Both the position numbers and the translations under genes were made by a program. The notes beneath the pieces are model-generated. The model was not told the DNA's origin. It made no database searches and saw nothing but the letters and a program-made list of their open reading frames with translations. Positions 8,564-18,102 of a stretch of DNA of 64,000 nt are shown here, in pieces (positions within the stretch are counted from its first letter, which is position 1; the number at the start of each line of letters is the position of its first letter). Source of the DNA: MGIIb-Q1 sp964342465 (GTDB taxonomy: Archaea > Thermoplasmatota > Poseidoniia > Poseidoniales > Thalassarchaeaceae). The DNA is taken from the NCBI GenBank assembly GCA_964342465.1, contig CAYFFQ010000008.1, positions 10,449 through 74,448 of the forward strand. The letters are read 5' to 3'.

Positions 8564-9420
8564 TGGGGGTCATAGGGTCCGGTGCAGCGCACGGTGGGGT
8601 TTCCTTCCTGCACGCACTCGGTGCTGGATATGGTTGCTCGGGTGGAATTTCCCTAACCACACGTGTCCGCCTTCGCGATGACAAGCCGAACAAGCCAGCC
8701 GATGACCCCAATGGAGTGCTTCCGGCAGTTGTCGAGGCGTGGCAGCAGGCCGGCTTTGAGAAGCCGGCCGAAGAACTGCATTGGCAGGCACGGAGCACTG
8801 TTCCAATCGGCCAAGGCCTGAAGAGTTCGGCCGCACTGGCAGTCGCTGCAGTCAGAGCGTTGGCCGAGGCTTCTGAAGTCGAGTTGGAGAACTCCGAGAT
8901 AGTCGACATCGCCGCCGCAGCCCAGTTGGCTGCTGGAGTCTCACTCACCGGCAGTGTCGATGATGCTTGGGCGGCAGTTGAACCCGGCTGGAAAATTATC
9001 GACCCTCGGCTTCCAGCCGCTGAGGGTATTCTCATGGAGGGTGACCTTCCCAACCCCGATGAGTGGAGCATTCTCATCATTCTCAGAGGAGAGAGGGACT
9101 TGCTTCCCGATGGACCACGCTTCGCTCAGGCCTCACCACAGTTCTCCAAGGCGATCGCCGCGATGGAACAGGGTGCATTGCTCGTGGCACTGACCGAGAA
9201 CGGCAGAGCGGTTTCGACTGCACTTGGGGATGGACCCGGAAGAAGGGTGGCGAGTGACCTGCTCGTGTGGGGGGCGCGAGCGGCGGGAATCAGTGGTTCA
9301 GGTCCGGCAATCGTCGCTGTCGTGTCCAATTCCAATGAGATAACTCTCCGCAGAATCCGACAACTCGCAGAAGCGCGGGGATTGGAAGTAATTCAAGCCG
9401 ATTTCTGGGTCGAAAATTGA
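8560..9420 (+). CDS. aroK: Shikimate kinase, archaeal GHMP type
   Basis: A 286-residue GHMP-superfamily kinase phosphorylating shikimate; not homologous to bacterial AroK/AroL. The glycine-rich ATP loop PIGQGLKSSAALA is around residues 88-100 and the C-terminal GHMP motif ISGSGPAIVAV near 247. The N-terminal GSGAAHGGVSFLHALGAGYG matches archaeal shikimate kinases. It overlaps DHQ synthase II by four bases and its stop overlaps the TTG start of chorismate synthase (TTGA, 9417-9420), so the four aromatic genes form one coupled unit. Confidence 0.93.
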   Translation: MMGVIGSGAAHGGVSFLHALGAGYGCSGGISLTTRVRLRDDKPNKPADDPNGVLPAVVEAWQQAGFEKPAEELHWQARSTVPIGQGLKSSAALAVAAVRALAEASEVELENSEIVDIAAAAQLAAGVSLTGSVDDAWAAVEPGWKIIDPRLPAAEGILMEGDLPNPDEWSILIILRGERDLLPDGPRFAQASPQFSKAIAAMEQGALLVALTENGRAVSTALGDGPGRRVASDLLVWGARAAGISGSGPAIVAVVSNSNEITLRRIRQLAEARGLEVIQADFWVEN

Positions 9421-10505
9421 GGGTGGTGCCACCTCTGTTCACAAGACTTGGTGAGCGTCTCTCGGTGACTCTCTTCGGTGAGAGTCATGGTCCCGTCGTC
9501 GGAGCATTGGTCGAGGGTGTGCCGGCTGGTATTGAGGTGGATGCGGAGCGGTTGAGGGCGGACCTATCTGCTCGCCGGCCGGGTGGAGAGTTCGCCTCCA
9601 AGCGAAGAGAGGATGATGAATGTCATCTACTGAGTGGCGTGAATGACGGACGTACCACCGCTGCTCCAATTCTTCTCCTCGTCGTCAACAAAGATGCGCG
9701 AGGGAGAGACTACTCCTTTCTCCCTGACCTGCCGCGGCCGGGTCATGCCGACCTGCCGGAGATGGCGAGGACGGGCGGCCATTCGGATCTGCGAGGCGGC
9801 GGTATCAACAGCGCACGTCTGACAGTCGGCTTGGTCGCCGCTGCCAGCATCACGAGACCGATTCTCGATGACTCTCAGATGGAAATAGAAGCGCATGTCC
9901 ACTCCATCGGAGAGATCACATCCAAGCCGATTGAACACCTCTCATCAGGGTCGGGAGACCTGTGGGAGATGACCCGATGCCGTGATGAGGCGGCGGCTGC
10001 CGAGATGGTGGAACTACTGCGTCGTCTGCGCGGTGAGGGCGACTCAATCGGCAGTTCCGTGGAACTGCGGATAAGCGGGTTGCCACTCGGTTTCGGTCAG
10101 CCGTGGTTCGATGGATTGGAGCCGGTACTGGCCTCTGCCTTGATGGCGATTCCAGGCGCCCGCGCCGTCGAGTTTGGCCGAGGATTCGAGGCCAGCAAGA
10201 TGCGCGGCAGCGAGCACAACGACGGATGGCAACTGAGTGAGGGGGGGATAACTCCCACAGGAATCAGACCTGACGGCTCGCTCGGCGGCATGGCGACTTC
10301 TGCAGACCTCTTCGTGAAGGTCCATTTCAAACCACCGAGCAGTATCGCAAGAGACCAGAAAACCCTCAATATCAAGAGCATGACCAGCGACAGTCTGATG
10401 GTCAAGGGGAGGCACGACCCTGTCATCGGCCCACGTGCGGTTTCCGTGGTGGAAGCGACTGCCAGACTTGTCATCAGCGACCTTGCATTGAGGAGTTGTG
10501 AGTGA
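9417..10505 (+). CDS. aroC: Chorismate synthase
   Basis: FMN-dependent enzyme making chorismate from EPSP, the last common aromatic step. Family signatures: GESHGPVVGALVEGVPAG near residue 22, RPGG and EFASKRREDDE, the GGHSDLRGGGINSARLTVG stretch, GARAVEFGRGF and GIRPDGSLGG, with the C-terminal SMTSDSLMVKGRHDP region. 362 residues, normal length. TTG 9417 overlaps the previous stop; GTG 9423 is an alternative. EPSP synthase, AroD and AroE are not nearby, so the pathway is split between loci. Confidence 0.96.
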   Translation: MRVVPPLFTRLGERLSVTLFGESHGPVVGALVEGVPAGIEVDAERLRADLSARRPGGEFASKRREDDECHLLSGVNDGRTTAAPILLLVVNKDARGRDYSFLPDLPRPGHADLPEMARTGGHSDLRGGGINSARLTVGLVAAASITRPILDDSQMEIEAHVHSIGEITSKPIEHLSSGSGDLWEMTRCRDEAAAAEMVELLRRLRGEGDSIGSSVELRISGLPLGFGQPWFDGLEPVLASALMAIPGARAVEFGRGFEASKMRGSEHNDGWQLSEGGITPTGIRPDGSLGGMATSADLFVKVHFKPPSSIARDQKTLNIKSMTSDSLMVKGRHDPVIGPRAVSVVEATARLVISDLALRSCE

Positions 10506-10732
10506 TGAGTTCACCGGCTACGCTATTCACACATCCATGCGGAGAAGACCTCGGTAGGGGGCAGGTGGAAGAGGCGACATCATCCTTCGGACTACTATTC
10601 ACACTACCATGCGGAGAAGACCTCGGTAGGGGGCAGGTGGAAGAGGCGACATCATCCTTCGGACTACTATTCACACTACCATGTGGAGAAGACCATTTGT
10701 TCGGACACCGCGGTCACGGGGTGGTTGAGTGA
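10502..10732 (+). CDS. Small repeat-built reading frame coupled to aroC and aspartate kinase (doubtful)
   Basis: A 76-codon frame made largely of a 24-residue repeat (from the 72-bp DNA repeat), containing LPCGEDLGRGQVEEATSSFG. It begins with GTG at 10502 overlapping the aroC stop in GTGA and ends with TGA overlapping the aspartate kinase GTG in another GTGA (10729-10732). Both junctions look like normal operon coupling. The peptide has no recognisable fold, so it may be a translated spacer that passes ribosomes across the repeat, or simple coincidence. Confidence 0.25.
   Translation: MMSSPATLFTHPCGEDLGRGQVEEATSSFGLLFTLPCGEDLGRGQVEEATSSFGLLFTLPCGEDHLFGHRGHGVVE
10526..10693 (+). repeat. 72-bp in-frame tandem repeat between aroC and aspartate kinase
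   Basis: Two complete units start at 10526 and 10598, and a partial third starts at 10670. The period of 72 bases is a multiple of three, so the frame stays open across the array. Confidence 0.92.
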
Positions 10733-12072
10733 AGGATGTGCAGGTCTTCAAATTCGGTGGCTCCTGCCTCAAGGAGATTCATGACATCGAAGCGATTGTC
10801 CAGCGCGTTTCAGAAGTGGAAAGCGGGAGTTGTATCGTGGTAGTCTCAGCATTGAGCGGAGTGACGGATAGGATTCTACAACGATTGCAGGACAATTCCT
10901 CTGATTCGGTCAGAGCATTCGTCGCATCTATCGAGATGGCACATCTCGAGATTTCTCCCACTCTCGTCAACGGCCCCTTCACGGAAAAATTTCAGCAAGC
11001 CGTCACCATGTTCCGGCAGGCGCTGAACCATCACGCTGACAACCCGGAGGACGAATGGCATCAAACCAGTGCATTGGTTTCAGGTGAGAGGATGAGCAGT
11101 GTAGCCATCTCAGCCCTCCTCGCTGACCACGGCCTCTCAACCGCTCCTGCTTGGGCTGAAGACATTGGAATCACCATTCACATTTCTAGAGGTGAGGCAG
11201 TGATAGACCTCGAAGCGACAAGAGAAAAACTGAACCTACCGGATGTGGATGTGCCGGTGGTCACAGGTTGGTATGGAGTGATGGACGGGGGGGTCACTCT
11301 TCTCGCCCGTGGTGGGTCTGACCTGACGGCCACTGCACTCGCTGCCGTTCTGAGAGCAGGAGCGGTGACCATCTGGAGGGATGTGGCGGGGGTGCTGGCT
11401 CTCGCCCCCCGTTGGTCACTCCCATCCCGCAACCTACCCTACCTGTCATACACCGAAGCGAGCGAGTTGGCTCTGTTCAGTGAACCGATGTTGCACCCGT
11501 TTGCAGTCGAACCTCTCAGAGAGATAGGGATTCCTCTCTTCCTAAAGCCTCTTCACGATGTCAACAGTTCTGGAACCTCCATCGGGCCGAAAGTCAAGAC
11601 TGAAAGGACTGATGTGCGGGCTGTGGGGTGTCTCCCGCACCTGACTGCATTGACCGTTCGCCTCTCCGGTGTCATGTCGGTGGCGAAGGTCGTATCTGAT
11701 GTGACGACGGTATTGGAGCGGGCAAGAATCAGAATCTGGTCCCTGCGGGCTCGGCCTTCCGAAGCGCGCTTCATCGTTTCCGAGCGGTTCGCCACGCGGG
11801 CGCAACGACTTCTCTCCGAGTGTCCCGGTCTGCCGACGCCGAACCGCGGCGACTCGATGGCGATTCTCTGTCTGGTCGGAGAAGCCATCGGAACAAGCCC
11901 AGAATTGAGGAGACGAATAGACTCCTTCGCCTCTGCCTCTGGTCTGCACCTGAGTCGCTTGGATGAGGGTCAGAGAGACCATGCTATTCACTACACCATC
12001 AGGGATGATGAGGTTCACAGGGCATTGAGAATACTTGCTGAGGAACTCAACCTCCTTGACATTCTGCCATAG
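10729..12072 (+). CDS. lysC: Aspartate kinase
   Basis: Amino-acid-kinase fold enzyme (447 residues) phosphorylating aspartate, the first step to aspartate semialdehyde, threonine, methionine and lysine. Motifs: N-terminal FKFGGSCL, VVVSALSGVTDRIL, VTGWYGVMDGGVTLLARGGS with the family GRGGSD-like site, and a regulatory ACT region in the last about 150 residues (for example LTVRLSGVMSVAKV). Start GTG 10729 gives the standard N-terminus. Placement after the aromatic operon is functional: archaeal ADH synthase consumes aspartate semialdehyde. The ACT domains suggest feedback control, but the effector cannot be read from sequence. Confidence 0.92.
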   Translation: MKDVQVFKFGGSCLKEIHDIEAIVQRVSEVESGSCIVVVSALSGVTDRILQRLQDNSSDSVRAFVASIEMAHLEISPTLVNGPFTEKFQQAVTMFRQALNHHADNPEDEWHQTSALVSGERMSSVAISALLADHGLSTAPAWAEDIGITIHISRGEAVIDLEATREKLNLPDVDVPVVTGWYGVMDGGVTLLARGGSDLTATALAAVLRAGAVTIWRDVAGVLALAPRWSLPSRNLPYLSYTEASELALFSEPMLHPFAVEPLREIGIPLFLKPLHDVNSSGTSIGPKVKTERTDVRAVGCLPHLTALTVRLSGVMSVAKVVSDVTTVLERARIRIWSLRARPSEARFIVSERFATRAQRLLSECPGLPTPNRGDSMAILCLVGEAIGTSPELRRRIDSFASASGLHLSRLDEGQRDHAIHYTIRDDEVHRALRILAEELNLLDILP

Positions 12073-12226
12073 TGTCGAAGTAAGAACACAGTCAGTGAAT
12101 GTAGGTGAATCACAGACAATAACTAGAGTTTGAACTAGATTGGTGTTAGAATACCGCCTCGGTGAATGAAGACTCCGCATCGCTGCTTCTTGGGGAAAAG
12201 GTTCCCACGCTCTTCCTTTTCCGGAT

Positions 12227-12593
12227 GTGAAAAGACCTCACGGCGAGGGTAGATGGAGAAAATGGTCGCCACACCAGTGGCTCAAGGGTGTGAAAAGACC
12301 CTCACAGCGATGGTAGATGGAGAAAATGGTCTCCACACCAGTGACTCAAGGGTGTGAAAAGACCTCACGGCGAGGGTAGATGGAGAAAATGGTCGCCACA
12401 CCAGTGACTCAAGGCTGTGAAAAGACCCTCACAGCGAGGGTAGATGGGGGAAATGGTCGCCACACCAGTGGCTCAAGGGTGTGAAAAGACCCTCACAGCG
12501 ATGGTAGATGGGAAAATGGTCGCCACACCAGTGGCTCAATGGTGTGAAAAGACCCTCACAGCGAGGGTAGATGGGGGAAATGGTCGCCACACA
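12227..12593. repeat. Six-copy 63/64-bp minisatellite
   Basis: Units start at 12227, 12290, 12354, 12417, 12481 and 12544 (common start GTGAAAAGACC), alternating 63 and 64 bases by one C. Most units contain two short palindromes, ACCCTC/GAGGGT and CCAC/GTGG. It fills most of the 558-base space between convergent aspartate kinase and the membrane-protein gene. The left part (12073-12226) holds nothing I recognise. Confidence 0.95.
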
Positions 12594-12630
12594 GTCCTTC
12601 TCTCTAAGACGGAAATGGGGGGAGCGAAGC

Positions 12631-13548
12631 TCAGTCGGCTGAGCCGCCCTCTCTTATCTTCTGATAACGGGCGGGAAGGTCGGCAATGAATACAGCGGCA
12701 ACCAGCAGGAAGACTATCATCGTGCCGAGAGCGACACCGTAGACGCTCTCCAACTCGACGCTCTCCTCAAGTCGCAGGGCGCTGACCTCCGAGAAGAGGC
12801 CGACTATACCCGAAATTACATCCTTGAACAGGAGTGTGACTATCGCAACTCCGCCAGCGATAGCTGGAGTGATGACGAGGCTGATGTGGTACTTTGTCAG
12901 CACTTTGCGTACATTCATCACATAGACTTCTCCAGTGCGGATGCTGGTGTCTAGCATCGAGAATCTGATAACGCCGTTGGTCAGTTCGATGTACATGACT
13001 AGCAGAACGGCGTATGCGACGAGGGCAATCTTCTGAAGCAGGTCATCGTTGAAAGAGAGCCATTCGAAACTCACCTTGCTGGCGGCAAAGCGGAACGAGA
13101 CGATGACGAACAGCACATACGAGGCGAGCAGAAGCCTCGAATCTCTGGTGATGATGCCCACAAACCCACAACCGAGTCCGGCGACGACGATGAGCAGGTG
13201 AATAACAAGCCCTAGAACCTCGACTCCGATGGTGTCACCGAACCAAAACCAAGCGGTGCCAGAGACAGGAGTCACTATGTAGGTCAGAACAGCGAGCAGA
13301 ACCATCACGATTCCCGAGAAGATTTGCAGATGTTGAACCATCTTGTCAGCAGGGAGGAACTTCATTCTCGGAACCAGTGGTCCTCCGAACAGGCTCTCCA
13401 CGAAGGTGGGGATGTGGACTTCGGGAACGGCATCATCAGGAATATCGCTTGAACCCTTCATCTTGGCAGCAAGTGCCTTGCGACTTGGGGCTGAGGAGCG
13501 CACGGTCTTCCCATCATAGAGATGGCTGGTATCCTTGCTCTGAGCCAT
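12631..13548 (-). CDS. Polytopic membrane protein of the MoxR/DUF58 operon
   Basis: A 305-residue protein with a hydrophilic N-terminus of about 75 residues and about six predicted membrane helices (for example FSGIVMVLLAVLTYIV, VLGLVIHLLIVVAGLGCGF, IALVAYAVLLVMYIEL, YGVALGTMIVFLLVAAVF). No enzyme motif is visible and I do not recognise a named family. It is last in an operon with DUF58, MoxR and DUF4350-like genes, 12 bases after the DUF58 stop, so it probably belongs to the same envelope-associated MoxR assembly or maturation system. Confidence 0.75.
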   Translation of the reverse strand: MAQSKDTSHLYDGKTVRSSAPSRKALAAKMKGSSDIPDDAVPEVHIPTFVESLFGGPLVPRMKFLPADKMVQHLQIFSGIVMVLLAVLTYIVTPVSGTAWFWFGDTIGVEVLGLVIHLLIVVAGLGCGFVGIITRDSRLLLASYVLFVIVSFRFAASKVSFEWLSFNDDLLQKIALVAYAVLLVMYIELTNGVIRFSMLDTSIRTGEVYVMNVRKVLTKYHISLVITPAIAGGVAIVTLLFKDVISGIVGLFSEVSALRLEESVELESVYGVALGTMIVFLLVAAVFIADLPARYQKIREGGSAD

Positions 13549-13560
13549 TCCATTCCCTCT

Positions 13561-14880
13561 TCAAAATCCTCTTGCCCCTGCCAAGGCGGTAGCCAACAGC
13601 ATGTCGGGTTCCCAATCCATGACGAATGCACCCAAACCTCTCAGTTCACTGATGAGAATGTCGCGCTCGGTCTTCAGAACCTCATAGCCGGTGCGGTCCA
13701 ATCGGCGAGCATCGAACTCGAACTCAAGGCTTGACGGTGAGAGGATAGTGGTGTCGAAATCGCGGGCGCGCAGGTCGCGTACTGCATTCACTATGGTGGG
13801 GTCGTTCTCGAGACAGGAGAGGATGATTATCGGGCTACCCTTGTTGATGTGGGGGAGAATACGGTTGGTCACCACCTGTAGGGGGGTCGAGCCGCGCGCC
13901 ATCGCTCCTGCCAACTTCGTCAGAATCACATACAGTTGCTTCTTACCGGTGTCCCGGTCAACGGAAAGAATCTCATCTGAATATGCGACAAGGCCAACAG
14001 AGTCTCGGCGAGAGAGGAAGAAAGAGGCGAGAGAGGCTGCAGCGCGGGTGCCGTAGACCAGAGAGTTGCGACTGACCGGGCCGGTTTCTGAGACGGCTCG
14101 ACTGTCAAGAATAAGGATGATGTCGCTGACCGCATCCCGCTCTCTCTCATTGACCATCAACTTGCCTGTGCGCGCGTATGCTGACCAGTTGATGGACTTC
14201 ATTGGGTCTCCAGCGATGTACTCTCGCAGGTTGTAGAACTCTGAACCGGGTCCTGGTTGGCGGATATTGACAGCACCTGTGAATATCTTTGGGACCTTGC
14301 TCTTCACAAAGGCATCTTTCAGGTCTTCCGTCTTGGGGAAGACGAGGAAGTCGTCATAGACATGAATCTCCTTCTCCTTGTGGAAGAGGCCGAAAGAGTC
14401 CTGAATGCGGATACATACTGGCCCGACTGTGTAGAATCCACGCAGCGGGCACTCGACCGTGTATTCGATGACGGTTTCTCTACGCGGACCGAGTTCCATC
14501 AGAATGTAATTCGCACCCTGCTTTATCCGCATCACTTCTGGAAGCGAATCACGCACCTCGAGAACCTTGGAGAGAGGGGACATGTTCTGTATCTTCAAGG
14601 TGACATCAACTGTGCCATCTTCGAAGACTCTCGCTGCACTGAGTTTTCGCATCGCTTCCAAGCGACTGAGTGAAGCCCCCGCTTCCTCGTCGGTCCGCTC
14701 TTCCAATCTGCGTCCACTCGCTGCGACATCAGCGTGGGCTGCGCGGAGTGCAGCCCAAGTCAGAAATGACAACAACACCACGGCTACCGTGACCAATTGG
14801 TGATTACGGAGGGTCAGCCCGAGCAGATAGAGCGCTATCGCCATGCTTCCGAACATGGCGGATTTTCGGCTCCATGCCAT
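13561..14880 (-). CDS. DUF58 / von Willebrand A-like protein
   Basis: A 439-residue DUF58 protein, the usual partner of MoxR AAA+ ATPases. Two N-terminal membrane helices (about residues 7-45) precede a beta-rich region. The DUF58 core follows with the diagnostic FYNLREYIAGDPMKSINW, KLMVNERERD and a vWA-like strand IILILDSRAV carrying a MIDAS-type DxR. The order DUF4350-like, MoxR, DUF58, membrane protein with gaps of 28, 46 and 12 bases indicates one operon. In other organisms such systems act as metal-assisted chaperones for exported or membrane complexes; the client here is unknown. Confidence 0.9.
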   Translation of the reverse strand: MAWSRKSAMFGSMAIALYLLGLTLRNHQLVTVAVVLLSFLTWAALRAAHADVAASGRRLEERTDEEAGASLSRLEAMRKLSAARVFEDGTVDVTLKIQNMSPLSKVLEVRDSLPEVMRIKQGANYILMELGPRRETVIEYTVECPLRGFYTVGPVCIRIQDSFGLFHKEKEIHVYDDFLVFPKTEDLKDAFVKSKVPKIFTGAVNIRQPGPGSEFYNLREYIAGDPMKSINWSAYARTGKLMVNERERDAVSDIILILDSRAVSETGPVSRNSLVYGTRAAASLASFFLSRRDSVGLVAYSDEILSVDRDTGKKQLYVILTKLAGAMARGSTPLQVVTNRILPHINKGSPIIILSCLENDPTIVNAVRDLRARDFDTTILSPSSLEFEFDARRLDRTGYEVLKTERDILISELRGLGAFVMDWEPDMLLATALAGARGF

Positions 14881-14926
14881 TCAGACTTCACCTCCCCTCC
14901 AACATTGAATGAGCCGATAGAACAAC

Positions 14927-16015
<1,089 letters not shown>

Positions 16016-16043
16016 ATTCTCATCTCTCCATTTCGGTTCTCAA

Positions 16044-17666
16044 TTATCTTTCCTTTTTACCCCATCGGCGTATGGTTTGCAGCAACTCGCGCCGTTTTTC
16101 TGGGGAATATGACAGGTTTTGGGAGTATGCCAACTCCACAAGCCTGGGGTCGCCGATCATCGACTGAATCTCAGCAGGAGATTTGATGGCCATCTCATCG
16201 CGCGTAAGGTCATAAAAGACACGGACCTTGGTCATCAGAGCCTCCCGCATCCGCTGGTCGTATGTATTCGGGTCGACCTTTTCCGGTCGTTCTCTGAATC
16301 TTGTCAAGTCAAACACATGTCGCCAATTCTCTTTTTCTGGTACGACCATTATCGCCACAAGGAGAAGCAACATCAGGTTGAGGACGATGAGCCATTTGAG
16401 GAAATTGTCGCTGGTGAGCAAGACGATGGTGCTCATCGTTTCGGTGAATGGGTTTGAGAGTGAGCCGGTCACATGCCGGCTCTCATCGAAGACGATTCTG
16501 AACTCTTCGAACTTGAGGCGGATGGAGTAGGGGAGCATCTCGTTGTCAAACTCCATCATGTCCTGAATGAGTGCTGTGAAAAAGACCTCGTTTCCGCGCC
16601 ATGCGTTGTCTCCTGCAAGGTGGCGCTGCCAGCATGACGGCGACTCAGTGTCGCAGTCCTGACGAACATCGGTCTCCGCTGCCTTGGCAGATGTCCAGAA
16701 GCGGTTGGACAGTGCTTCGTCATCAGCGACGAAGACGATGGAACCGGTGGCCTTGAGGGAGCCGAAAGAAGAGCCATCCTCGCCGGCGATTCTCCGCTCA
16801 TCAAGAACCTCCACATCGGGATAATCCATCCTGATGATGAGTGAGAGGTTGCTGAGGGGGTTCTGATATTCATCACAGGAGGCGGTACCCACGCGGTCGA
16901 TACAGGCGCTGTCACTGGCCATGGAGAGAACATTGACTTGCCTCTTCTGATAGTCGGGGTGAGTCGGATTGTCGGTTGGAAGGGCTTCCCAGCGCATCGC
17001 TGTCGGAGCCTTGAACATGACAGGAAGCCGGCAGTGGTCGAGGTCATCTCCCGCCTCATTCAGCATCGTCGAGGTGCAACCAATTGGGTTCACTCCGAAC
17101 TGTTCATCGGCGAGCACATCGTTGCGGAGTCCCGCCACACCCCAGACATTGGTTGGATTCTCCGCTCCAGCAACACCATCGCTATCGTAGGTGCGCCAGT
17201 TCTGATACTCGTCGAGAAGTGGGTCGCCGAAGAAGGTGACACCAAATCTTGTAGCCAGTCTGTTGGCGTTGATGCCATCCGTCGCGACAATCACCTTGCC
17301 ACCAAGTTCAGTCACGAATCTGTGGATGGCGTCAGCCTCTGTCTCATCGACCGGCTTTTCTGTTCCGGCGAGAACCAGCATCGTTCTGTGAGGTTCCTCC
17401 CAATCATTGACCAGCATCGGGGTTGAAAGTGTGTTGCGAATCTTGTACCCCTCGCCCTCCCCCAAGGTCTCTCGCATATCGGTCACCTGTGCGAGTGCGG
17501 CTTTCTCGTCACTCGCTTCAGTCACATAAGCGGAGTAGTATGTCTCCTTGTTGGCGGCGACAAGAGTCATTGACAACATCATCAGAATGATGAGTACGGC
17601 GAAGGAGGTTCCAATAATGGCTCCGAAGTGTTTCGGCCCCTCCTCACTCTTCGCCATTGTGACCAT
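16044..17666 (-). CDS. DUF4350-like membrane-anchored protein of the MoxR operon
   Basis: A 540-residue protein with an N-terminal membrane helix (about residues 18-40, FAVLIILMMLSMTLVAA), a large external domain, a second helix near residue 435 (LIVLNLMLLLLVAIMVV) and a charged cytoplasmic C-terminal domain. The segment VLAGTEKPVDETEADAI followed by FVTELGGKVIVATDG resembles the glutamine-amidotransferase-like DUF4350 domain common in MoxR/DUF58 operons. ATG 17666 and ATG 17657 are both possible. It is first in the operon, 28 bases before moxR. Confidence 0.65.
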   Translation of the reverse strand: MVTMAKSEEGPKHFGAIIGTSFAVLIILMMLSMTLVAANKETYYSAYVTEASDEKAALAQVTDMRETLGEGEGYKIRNTLSTPMLVNDWEEPHRTMLVLAGTEKPVDETEADAIHRFVTELGGKVIVATDGINANRLATRFGVTFFGDPLLDEYQNWRTYDSDGVAGAENPTNVWGVAGLRNDVLADEQFGVNPIGCTSTMLNEAGDDLDHCRLPVMFKAPTAMRWEALPTDNPTHPDYQKRQVNVLSMASDSACIDRVGTASCDEYQNPLSNLSLIIRMDYPDVEVLDERRIAGEDGSSFGSLKATGSIVFVADDEALSNRFWTSAKAAETDVRQDCDTESPSCWQRHLAGDNAWRGNEVFFTALIQDMMEFDNEMLPYSIRLKFEEFRIVFDESRHVTGSLSNPFTETMSTIVLLTSDNFLKWLIVLNLMLLLLVAIMVVPEKENWRHVFDLTRFRERPEKVDPNTYDQRMREALMTKVRVFYDLTRDEMAIKSPAEIQSMIGDPRLVELAYSQNLSYSPEKRRELLQTIRRWGKKER

Positions 17667-18102
17667 CTCCGAAGTGTTGAACAGCCTCTCCCATACGGGT
17701 GCTATCCCGTGGAATAAAGTTGTGTAAATATATGTTGGGGCTGTTGGCGTGGGCCGTTGACGGGAGTTTCAAAGACCACCTTTGCATATCATTTCGATTC
17801 GCCTCCCATTCGGGTGAAAAAACAGGTTTTTTTTCTTTCATGAGTGAACCCGCGCGCTGGGCTTGTTCATTTCCCATTCTGTATTTCTGTTTCATCTGAT
17901 TTCCCTCGTCCCGAGGCATCCGAAGTGGTGTTATTTTCACACCACCCTACCTGATGTTTCGCCCTCCAAAGCGCTTGGCTAAGTTCATCTTCCACGGGCT
18001 CTCTGTCGCGCCTCGCCCTTCTTTGTGACGGATTAGGGAGTGAGGGAGTTGGTGTGGCCACCACTTTCGGGTGATTGCTTCACTCTCAGAGATGTCGGTT
18101 TG
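17667..18102. other. Intergenic region with a possible promoter for the MoxR operon
   Basis: A 436-base gap. On the minus strand an AT-rich stretch at 17723-17737 (containing CATATATTTAC) lies about 60-70 bases before ATG 17666 and could be a TATA box. Eight consecutive T at 17827-17834 are the only other simple feature. I see no gene or structured RNA here. Confidence 0.35.

Noticed and set aside
12227..12593. CRISPR array
   Set aside because: The units are contiguous 63-64 bp repeats without unique spacers and with no cas genes nearby; the same is true for all other arrays in the window.
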